Assembly (NCBI GenBank): GCA_012295275.1
Contig: CM022670.1
Location: 27,370,744-27,432,743 of the forward strand
Length of the DNA: 62,000 nucleotides
DNA from: Chrysomallon squamiferum
Lineage: Eukaryota; Mollusca; Gastropoda; Neomphalida; Peltospiridae
Direction: 5' to 3'
This document shows, in pieces, positions 54,001-62,000 of this stretch. The position numbers and the translations under genes are program-made. The notes below the pieces were generated by a model, which saw nothing but the letters and a program-made list of their open reading frames with translations, was not told the DNA's origin and did not search any database. Numbering within the stretch: position 1 is the first letter of the stretch; each line of letters starts with the position of its first letter.

Positions 54001-55002
54001 ATAATTGAATGTACTGCCTAATTAAATTCTTTCTGGTGGTTTTATAATGTCACCATTAATTGCAGACAATATTATGCATTTATATGTTAATTAGAGATAC
54101 CTCGTTTGACAGAGAAACAAATTTAGCACCATGGCAATGCACAGACTAGCAAAAACAATTTACTATTTTATTTAATGAACTTACTTAAACTGTTTGAATG
54201 TAATTTAACATTTATTTAAATTATCACAGTATTCAGCTTAAATGTTATGATATTTTATTATTTTACACGTAAAAGTTTGAATCCTAGTTCTTAAATTTTA
54301 ATTTGTTGAATTTTTTACATACTCATACTGTATATAAATAGGATGAATATTAATGTCACTGCCTAAAAGTAAATAAATATTTTAATAAATGTAACAAATT
54401 TCAATTTCTGTCTTCAACATAATTCAAGTTTAAATTATTTTAAAGTTTACTCTTAACTTTTTCACACTTCATAGTTATCTTAATCTATATTCTTAAAATA
54501 ATTTATTATAAAATAATGTTGGATGTCTCTGTAAAATAAAAAATTAAGAGATATGATTTACTAGCCTAAAACGTGGGATAACTGTTTTAATAGTTTCTAT
54601 AAACGTTATTATTAATCAAATTTTAAGTTTAAAGTTATCTGTTTATTCAATATAAGTATCTGCATCGTGAGGTATATGAATAATATTCTGTTTTTAATGA
54701 AGCTTTTGAAAAATTATTTTGGATTTGAAAGTATATGTTCTAAGAATCAGGAATGTCACTCTGACATTTATGTTTACTGTTTGTTGTACAAATGTATAAC
54801 AATAAAACTTATATAACCATTATTAATAATCATAAAATATATTAAAACAAAAAGGTGAAATTTATTATTATTCATTCCGGAATTTTTATATATTCTATCT
54901 ACATTCAGAATATTAAGTGATATCACTGATAGGTCTTGTCCTGTGTGTCGCATAACGTCACCAAATAATCACCTTTCTTTTTGACCGTGCGTCTTCGTCC
55001 AT
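48087..55002 (-). CDS. CCM2: cerebral cavernous malformations 2 protein (malcavernin), PTB plus harmonin-homology adaptor
   Basis: Twelve exons on the minus strand: 55002-54973, 53852-53700, 53355-53272, 52757-52659, 52374-52287, 52008-51962, 51568-51451, 50939-50897, 50380-50230, 49392-49254, 48696-48573, 48240-48087. Phases agree and give 409 residues (human 444). In vertebrates CCM2 bridges KRIT1 and PDCD10 and recruits MEKK3. The PTB domain is at about 45-190, with VDIDTTNRTTVLRIIDEGK, AIFSISVYNIKISRY, DLLIRIPVHEIAATCYIKDD and EEICALFSQCFQLVYTDATL. The harmonin-homology domain is at about 260-345, with LSPDELRQFATLLKVM, FQDFCENMRQLFGPERK and FIPAEHYPAFDGYLQQIGI. A C-terminal amphipathic stretch NILDIVTDLIEKM aligns with the human MEKK3-binding helix. 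The start MDEDARSKRK has a good context (GCCATGG). The Ser/Thr-rich linkers are not conserved. Confidence 0.93.
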
Positions 55003-55200
55003 GGCAGATACATCTTCATTTTATCTCCGAGAATACTGCATTTTAATTAGAAATGATTAGATTCAGTACTGTCAAATACCAAACTTGTTCAGACACTTTC
55101 CAGACCCATTAAAATAACTTTTTCTTGTTTCCTCATTTTAAGAGGGCGCTAGTATGTGTACTTCCGGAAATAGGTGCTCTGTGAACTTATCCTCAACCAG
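55003..55200 (-). promoter_or_regulatory. upstream region of CCM2 with an ETS-type site
   Basis: ACTTCCGGAAAT at 55160-55171 contains CCGGAAGT on the minus strand, about 160 bp above the CCM2 start codon. The same motif lies just above TFIIS. The transcription start is not defined. Confidence 0.35.
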
Positions 55201-57043
55201 ACATCAGCATCGCTGTGAAAATAAAATGATATCGGTCTATGCCAAATTGTTACTTGTTTATCATTTATGATCACAAATTGCCTGACTGCAACGCCCATCT
55301 TTCACCAACATCTCACTTTTCGTTGATTAAAAAATAATATATTTGTATTCCTTACACTATGTATACTAAAATATCCAGAAATAAGTGTAAAACAGTAAAG
55401 AATATGACATACAGTTTTAAATACAACCAATATATAAGGTGTTATGGAAGTAATGAATCAAATTAGATATCGGAAAAATTATATACGATGCATGGCATTA
55501 ATATTTACAATAAATATTACTCGGGGACTATAAGTCTATAAAAAGGTATTTTAAAGTAGCTTTATTAAAATTCTGGTTAAAAGATGCTAACTATAAATTA
55601 TAATATTTGTTTATAAGCCAAAAACTCCATTAAAATATAATTTTGGTTGGATACGCAGGTTACTTGACAATCAGTCGATTATAAAATAATGTAATGCTTA
55701 ATTTATATATATATATATACAAATATATATATATAATAACAAGTAAATAAATAAAGAAAAAGTTTTCTTATAACTTGATTTTAAGAAACATATTACGCCT
55801 GTGCTCAGAACATTTTAACAGTGGAACAATGAAGTAGTATTATTTGCGATTAAAGGGTACATATGTACTGTCATAAAATTTTGAAGTCAAACAACGTTGA
55901 AAAATCTGCATATTCTGTATCTATGTACGCTGACCAGATATCACGTGATTATGACGTAGCTAAATCATTATGAGCGATTGTTACCTTTACTACGCATCTA
56001 AAAATGGTAATTTTTCAGAAAAACGGATTTTAAAAGTAAGCGCAATTATTTAGTTTAAAATCTGTTTTAATTAGTAGCCTGATCATTCATTTGTACGTAT
56101 TTGACAAAAGGTTGTTACTCTAAAATCTATGAAATAGAACTGCTTAATAATGTATTGCTGTACTGCATATTTACAATAATGTAAAGAAATTTAGTTTCTA
56201 AAAATAATAATAAATAAAAAAGCAAATAAATAAATAAATAATAATAATAATAATAATTAAAAAATGGCATACCAAATTTCCAAGTTTGCCTATTCTGATC
56301 CCAGGTTCCCCAAAAATTATATATGATCCAGTTGTGTAATTTTTTTGTTTTGTTTGTTGTTGCTGTTTGTTTTTTTGGTGTTTTTTTTTCCCACCTCATC
56401 TGTCTAAACGGAACGAAAACCATTTTAATTTTCTTACTGGCTTTTATCATTGATTATTTTCCAGGGGAAGGATTTTTCTTCCTTAATTCAAGAATGCTGT
56501 CAAACATGGATGTATATGAATTCAAGTACATTAACAGCTTACTGAATTTTATCTAAAGGTAATAAAAAGAACACATTGTTTTTCAAGACTTATATATATA
56601 GTATACTTACGCTTTATTACTTCTTAATTTTGTATTACTGCCATTAGATGATAATATAGGAAATAATTATATCCATATTATTTTATTTAATCAGTTAATA
56701 TAGAAAATATTGATGGCATGTCATCATTCATAATAATGAAGGTTATTGTGGTCATCAGCATCCAAATGATGATTTCCAGAATGCGAGAGGAAATATATTT
56801 TAAAAAAAAGTTTATGCACGTTCAGACAAGATGACTGTGTATGTAAGTTTAATTACCTTCACAGTTAGTTAAGATTTATATAAAATGCACATAGATACAA
56901 CATACTCCGATCGAAGAATATACATCCAAAAATGTTGGGTGCGGACCCAGAGAAAATATTTGGACACCCATAAATAAATAGCTATCCTTTGTACTTAATA
57001 GAAAAAGCATTTTTTTTTAAAATTCTCAATTTTTGAACTTAAT

Positions 57044-57074
<31 letters not shown>

Positions 57075-57112
57075 ATTTTCATTTCTTGCAGCTTATAAGC
57101 AGGTGAATAACC
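55201..57112. other. intergenic region between CCM2 and the DUF1761-like gene
   Basis: Candidate regulatory motifs CACGTG at 55942-55947 and TGACGT at 55952-55957 are close together. A donor-like AAAGTAAGC near 56032 and a segment 56463-56558 bounded by TTTTCCAG and AAGGTAATA could be non-coding 5' exons of the gene at 57113. An acceptor TTCTTGCAG ends at about 57090, just before that gene's ATG. TA repeats lie at about 55706-55733 and AAT/AAAT repeats at about 56222-56256. Confidence 0.35.
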
Positions 57113-57286
57113 ATGTCTGTCAAACCTTTATCTGTGGGTTTGGCTGTTGTAGTTTCAGAATGCATTAGCTATCTGTGGTATTCGCCTAGGGGTAGCTGGC
57201 CTCGTAGGATCTTAGAACGTGATTTCTTATGCGGCCTCATTTCCAACATCTGTTTGGCACTGCTTCTTAAAGAACTGGTCGAGTTA
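57113..57286 (+). CDS. small membrane protein, DUF1761-like, first coding exon (copy 1)
   Basis: 58 codons from ATG, then donor GTATAT after Glu-Leu. The N-terminal hydrophobic segment ends in the motif LWYSPRGSWPRR, which resembles the LWYSPLLFGxxW motif of DUF1761 membrane proteins. A second hydrophobic segment (about residues 38-53) follows. The function of DUF1761 proteins is unknown. It is homologous to the exon at 61288-61470: both carry a Ser/WY/RR/EL framework and end at the same place with a donor. The next apparent exon (58106-58295) does not join in phase, so the model is incomplete, or the copy is broken. Confidence 0.5.
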
Positions 57287-57895
57287 GTATATATAAATAA
57301 ATAATTAAATAAATAAATAAATACAATATTTTAAATTTTTTATAATTTTCTTTTTTTTATTGGTATATAAAAAAAAATGTATTATTACTGATATACTCGT
57401 TTAGACTGAAAGTGTTGTTAGCACACACTTTGTCATGTTATAAACACATGAAATTTTTAATTTGCAACAACTGTTCATCAACAAAATAATCTCGATCTTC
57501 AGTGAATGAAAATGTTAATTATATTTTGGATTTGGGACATTTCAACACCCGAACAGTATATCCGAGTTATCTGACGACCTGTCCCAGAGCATTGTAATTT
57601 TATTATTAATTTTTATGTTTTTATTTTTATATCAGTAAATTTTATTTCTAGAAGTAAGAATCGGAGGAGTGAATAATTTGAAATAAATATTAGAGAGATT
57701 CTTGATACCTATAAAATAAATATTTGTAAAATATCCATTTCCTGCCTTACTCAGAATCAGTGGGCTGTAATACAGAGTTAAGTTTTTTGCAGGATCAACT
57801 AAAAAGCATTCTGTTTATCATTTCTATATAAATATTTTAAAGCATTTTATTTGTAATATCGAAAATGAATGTTTTGAATATAACACTGACAAATA

Positions 57896-57897
<2 letters not shown>

Positions 57898-57952
<55 letters not shown>

Positions 57953-57962
57953 AATAAATAAA
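57898..57962. repeat. (AAT)n and AAAT microsatellite
   Basis: AAT triplets followed by AAAT units in the putative intron of the DUF1761-like gene. Confidence 0.85.
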
Positions 57963-58105
57963 TAATAACAATAAATAATAACAATTAAAATAAAGAGTTA
58001 AAATGTTTTAACTGTTTATGATCACCGCCATCGTTACGATCCCAGTTACTACAGTTATTTTAATCATCTTCTTCATCGTGCATTTATTTATTTTATTTAT
58101 TGCAG

Positions 58106-58295
58106 TAGCTCGTGTGTGTGTTCAGATTCGAGGCATGAGAAGGTTATGGTTGCTGCTTATCTGAGTCTTGTCTTCTTCACAATGGAAGCGCCACACTTAG
58201 TTTGCGATATCAGCACTTTTATATGTTGTTTTCTACACAGCTTGCACAAGTTCATCACCGTAATAATTATGCTATTCAGCATGGAAATAATATAG
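58106..58295 (+). CDS. probable last exon of the DUF1761-like gene, copy 1
   Basis: Following the acceptor TTATTGCAG at 58105, an open frame of 62 codons from 58107 ends in TAG at 58293-58295. It holds two hydrophobic segments (KVMVAAYLSLVFFTM and FITVIIMLFSMEII) separated by HSLHKF, which suits the C-terminal half of a four-helix protein. It needs a preceding exon ending in phase 2, but the exon at 57113-57286 ends in phase 0. Either a small exon is missing, or a frameshift is present. Confidence 0.4.
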
Positions 58296-58808
58296 GATAA
58301 AAATTCACCCATACCATGATCACACAAAGTGCACTGTTAGTGAGGTACTGTTGTATTATATCTAGGTATATTGCTCTTTTTACCAAAACACACATATTCT
58401 ACCATTATGGCGGAAGCCTTGATGATAACAAGGCTTTTAGTGAGGAAGATACGAACTATTTACTCTAGGTTTAACGTTCATTCAACGTCTTCGTTCAGAA
58501 GGAATGTGTCACGGTATAAAGGATCGATCCTTATTGTTTATAATCTTTACAGGCACATTATTATTACAAGTGTTAACTGTAACATATATATTTAATAACA
58601 TAATCATTCATTCGCGGCTGTGTAGACTAGTTGTTCTTTATATAATCGTTATTTATTTTTGTTAGTTTTCACGCTATTTATTTTTGTTAGTTTTAACGTT
58701 ATTTATTTGTTTTTTTCTTCTTTATTGTTATCTTTTTAAATAACAAATTTGATACGTTTTCTTTTTAAGGATTAAACAAAATAAATACCATTATTTATAA
58801 ACCGTTTG

Positions 58809-58869
<61 letters not shown>

Positions 58870-59093
58870 TTGTTTTAATTATTTTAATTACTTTTTTAAA
58901 AATATTTTATTTATTTATTCTGATGTAGTAGTTGTTGCTGTTTTTAATTTCTATCAAAATATAATGAAATCAGAATGTCCTGTGTATGTTCGCGTTCTAA
59001 CGAATTAGCACATGACCATGCTTCCTATATAACAGTGATGAATGCTGAGGGTTTCTTCTGGGATATATAAATAAAAAATAATAATAATAAAAA

Positions 59094-59132
<39 letters not shown>

Positions 59133-59333
59133 TTTCTTCTATTTAATGTACCCGAAAATAAAATGAAGAGATGGAGATCCCGTGAAATAATTATTATGTA
59201 TAAACCTACTGAAATGAAAAAGAGTAAATAATAGGGTTTACATTACGGAATTTTCTTAATTAATCTGCTGATTAAAATAGACAAATGGCACCCCGTCTGA
59301 ACTCTCCATTTTATATTTATAAATTATAGCAGC
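58296..59333. other. intergenic stretch with microsatellites
   Basis: No supported gene. It contains an ATT array (about 58813-58868) and a pure (CA)n tract (about 59095-59129). A 74-codon frame at 58371-58595 has an ATGGCGG start-like context and an Arg-rich product, but nothing I recognise. Confidence 0.5.
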
Positions 59334-59341
59334 GTATATTA
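59334..59341. repeat. target-site duplication, left copy
   Basis: GTATATTA, identical to 60707-60714 and directly abutting the transposon terminus. Eight bases is the usual hAT target duplication. Confidence 0.85.
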
Positions 59342-60706
59342 CGGTGGTTCTCAAATTTTCTGAAGTCAGAGCACACTTGAAGTCTTATAAAAAAATTGCG
59401 GGCACACTACACACAAAATTCTAAGAAATATAATTCAAAATGTAAAAAAAAAAAAAACCAGAAATAACTGAAAGAAGGATATTGTGGCTGAATCGGTTGC
59501 AGAGCAGGTTGCTGAGGTTGTCTGTCCTCATTGTCTACATCTATGTCAGATTCTTCATCATTTTGCGTATAAACAGTTCTCGTCTGGAATCTGTACCGTT
59601 TGTTCCTCTGTGAGAGATTATCACTGATATATTTAGAGTTACCGCCCTTGTGTGAGAGATGTTCACTGATATATTTAGAGTTACCGCCCTTGTGTGAGAG
59701 ATGTTCACCCATATATTTTAAGCTACCGCCCTTGTGTGAGAGATGTTCACCGATATATTTAGAGTTACCGCTCTTGTGTGAGAGATGTTCACTGATATAT
59801 TTAATTACTGCCCTTGTGTGAGAGCTGTTCACTGATATATTTAGAGTTACCGCCCTTGTGTGAGAGATGTTCACTGATATATTTAGAGTTACCGCCCTTG
59901 TGTGAGAGATGTTCACCCATATATTTTAAGCTACCGCCCTTGTGTGAGAGATGTTCACCCATATATTTTAAGCTACCGCCCTTGTGTGAGAGATGTTCAC
60001 CGATATATTTAGAGTTACCGCTCTTGTGTGAGAGATGTTCACTGATATATTTAATTACTGCCCTTGTGTGAGAGCTGTTCACTTATATATTTAGAGTTAC
60101 CGCCCTTGTGTGAGAGATGTTCAGATATATTTAGTTATCGCCCTTGTGTGAGAGCTGTTCACTAATATATTTAGAGTTACCGCCCTTGTGTGAGTGTATT
60201 CCTTTATTCATCATCTATTTTTCACTCATGAGAAGTATGAGCCCGACGTGTCTTGGCAATTTCTTCAAAAATATTGTAATACAAAGCAATGGACTGTTAA
60301 AATGTCAAAAAACTACAAAGGCTTTATTTTTAATGGTGTGCATTGTGCAGTGAGAGAAAACTTTTATCAGTCGATTATAATAGGCTAAAACTCCATAAAG
60401 TATTAAAGTTTTAGATGGGTAGTGACTGTGACAGTGATAGGAATATATGTCACAAGAAACCTTTTGCTATTTATCAGACTTGCACACCTTATCACTTATA
60501 CTGCGCAGCCTTGAGCAGCCGCACTTGCTCATCAGCCAAAACTCGTTTCAAACGAGTGTATAAAATCTTCTTCCCGGCCTTCTTACTGGATATCTTTCCG
60601 CTCTTAACATAATCAGTTTTTTATCGTCACAAATATCTATCTAGATGCTAGAATTTCGTGGGACACACGTTAGCATGCCTCCGGGCGCACCCTTTGAGAA
60701 ACACTG
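59342..60706. mobile_element. non-autonomous hAT-type transposon
   Basis: Left end CGGTGGTTCTCAAA and right end (minus strand) CAGTGTTTCTCAAA form imperfect terminal inverted repeats matching the familiar hAT terminus CAGTGGTTCTCAAA. They are flanked by an exact 8-bp direct repeat, GTATATTA. The element is 1365 bp, too short for an hAT transposase, and I see no BED finger or dimerisation domain. The interior holds a 42-bp minisatellite. On the minus strand past the repeats is an acidic stretch with YTQNDEESDIDVDNEDRQPQ, and near the right end a basic one with SGKISSKKAGKKILYTRLKR. Both could be remnants of captured or ancestral coding sequence. Confidence 0.85.
59607..60192. repeat. 42-bp minisatellite inside the hAT element
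   Basis: The unit contains CCGCCCTTGTGTGAGAGATG and TTCACTGATATATTTAGAG. About fourteen copies are present. As 42 is a multiple of three, the frames stay open on both strands (minus strand SEHLSHKGGNSKYI per unit). A higher-order period of 250 bp is visible: AGAGTTACCGCTCTTGTGTG occurs at 59761 and 60011, each followed by the same shortened unit. Confidence 0.95.
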
Positions 60707-60714
60707 GTATATTA
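60707..60714. repeat. target-site duplication, right copy
   Basis: GTATATTA immediately after the right terminus; identical to 59334-59341. Confidence 0.85.
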
Positions 60715-61287
60715 ACACCAATAAAACCACAAAATAAGCCGGAAGCCAACACGAACAAATATAATCATGAATGACGTCACTAGCCTGGAAACCGATTAAA
60801 TGGGGGATGAAAACTTTTTCATAAGATGAATATTTACATGATTAATCCACGTAACTGATCATGTCTTTCACCTCCCATCATTTGGAATTTGGCTAATTTT
60901 TTGGGCGAACTTAAAGTAGGCTTTCTTTATTTCTTTTTTAAATAATTTTTAAAAAAGAATCTAAAATTGTTTTTTAAACATTTTAAGCGTAACTCACAAG
61001 TATTTATAAAATTGATAATTTAGTTATTTTAATATATTACTTTTTACATTGTTTTAAATTTAAAAAGAAATTGTTTGTGAATTTAAATATAATAATCTAG
61101 CTATTTTAACAACATCAAATCGAATATAGGGTTTTTATTATTATTATTATTATTCTAATAATAGTTTTATTTTATAAAATAATTCATCTTTTTTTCTAAT
61201 AATTATGATACGTTTATCAAATATTTTATAATTTTTAATTTTTAATTTTTTTTTTTTTTTTTTTGGCTTGTAAATGAAAAAGTCGCC
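60715..61287. other. region upstream of DUF1761-like copy 2
   Basis: AT-rich with an ATT run near 61138-61155 and a poly-T run ending at about 61264. TGACGTCA, a perfect CRE palindrome, occurs at 60773-60780 within AATGACGTCACTAG. No gene seen. Confidence 0.45.
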
Positions 61288-61470
61288 ATGGGAGAAAGCG
61301 AAGGTGTAAATAATGGAGTGTTTACTGGGATCCTTATAGCAGAGGGGATGAGCATGTTCTGGTACAACAGAAGGTCACAATGGGTCAGGAGAGTGGGAGA
61401 TCGTTGCTTCATTTCTGCCATCATCTACGACACTGGGCTTATGGCTGTTATTAATCTTATGTTTGAGTTA
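61288..61470 (+). CDS. small membrane protein, DUF1761-like, first coding exon (copy 2, continues past the window)
   Basis: 61 codons from an ATG in strong context (GCCATGG), up to a donor GTGACA after Glu-Leu, at the position equivalent to copy 1. The product has a hydrophobic N-terminal segment, the motif FWYNRRSQWVRR (LWYSPRGSWPRR in copy 1) and a second hydrophobic segment ending INLMFEL. The last two codons of the open frame beyond the donor are probably intronic. Later exons would lie after the window end. Confidence 0.5.
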
Positions 61471-61479
61471 GTGACATGA

Positions 61480-62000
61480 TCATCACAATAATATATATAT
61501 ATTATTTTAAATCATAACTGTCATAACTGTTTTCTCTATTAATTTAAAATATATATATAAAAAAAATAAAAAATAAAAAAATAAAATAATTGATTAGATG
61601 AATGAATGAATAAAAATAAAATAAAATAAATCAATAAATAAAATGAATAACAATATGTTACTGGATACAGAATTTTAGAGATGATGGATGTAAAGACAAT
61701 TATTTTTCACATATGATGAAGAGAAATGATCTGAATATTAGTAAATATCTAACAGAAAGGAAATGAATGAATAAATAAGTCACCGAGTACGTTAGTAAAC
61801 CCAATCAATAAATACAGCATACATCTAAAACAACTTAAAATTTAATTTCAAAACTTTAAATGTTGTGATGAACTGTATATTTATCACATAATACTTAAAT
61901 GAATGCATAATTATATATGAAGATATTTGTTCTTTTTATTATTATTACTATTTTCTTTATTGTAGAATTTTTATTTTTTTTAAACTTTTAATGTTTTTTT
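61480..62000. other. probable intron after DUF1761-like copy 2
   Basis: AT-rich, with TA and AAAT repeats; no acceptor followed by a recognisable hydrophobic exon was found before the window ends. Confidence 0.4.

Noticed and set aside
58371-58595. Plus-strand 74-codon frame with ATGGCGG start
   Set aside because: Arg-rich product is unfamiliar, no clear donor, and a single short frame in AT-rich DNA is weak evidence.
59407-60082. Minus-strand repeat protein (SEHLSHKGGNSKYI units)
   Set aside because: The open frame follows from a 42-bp repeat unit within a transposon; frames are open on both strands. Kept only as a repeat.
59342-60706. Autonomous hAT transposase
   Set aside because: The element is too short and no BED zinc finger or hAT dimerisation motif is visible in any frame.

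Overview
This window is eukaryotic nuclear DNA: very AT-rich, with small coding exons bounded by GT...AG introns, long runs of simple sequence and abundant minisatellites. The gene set (a tandem-domain receptor tyrosine phosphatase, TFIIS, ICAP-1, CCM2) is metazoan. Exon style and the profusion of ATT/AAT arrays suggest a lophotrochozoan, perhaps a mollusc, but the species cannot be fixed from sequence alone.

Layout. (1) 1-7157: no recognisable exon; microsatellites, a degenerate ~150-bp tandem repeat and a diverged direct duplication. (2) 7158-29310, plus strand: the 3' part of a receptor-type protein tyrosine phosphatase, twelve exons covering most of domain D1, all of D2 and the cytoplasmic tail; upstream exons are not seen here. 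D1 keeps C-x5-R but has lost the WPD loop; D2 has Ser in place of the catalytic Cys. Its introns carry large minisatellites, three of which start next to 5' splice sites. (3) 34237-39555, minus: a complete nine-exon gene for transcription elongation factor TFIIS (296 aa). (4) 40490-43448, plus: a complete six-exon ITGB1BP1/ICAP-1 gene (184 aa), divergent from TFIIS across about 0.9 kb. (5) 48087-55002, minus: a complete twelve-exon CCM2/malcavernin gene (409 aa), convergent with ICAP-1. (6) 57113-58295 and 61288-61470, plus: two related small membrane-protein genes or fragments resembling DUF1761 proteins. (7) 59342-60706: a non-autonomous hAT-type transposon with an 8-bp target duplication and an internal 42-bp minisatellite.

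How the genes relate. In vertebrates ICAP-1 and CCM2 are PTB-domain adaptors that both bind KRIT1 (CCM1), linking beta-1 integrin, Rap1 and MEKK3 signalling. Finding them as immediate neighbours is the most interesting biological observation here. The C-terminal helix of CCM2 that binds MEKK3 in vertebrates appears to be conserved. TFIIS is a housekeeping gene sharing an intergenic promoter region with ICAP-1.

A second theme is the repeats. A dispersed family with a ~49-bp minisatellite core occurs in a phosphatase intron and, inverted, in a TFIIS intron. In the phosphatase the repeat unit overlaps the exon end and its splice donor, producing a row of donor-like copies. All exon boundaries were worked out by hand from splice consensus, reading phase and similarity to known families; no alignment or transcript data were available.
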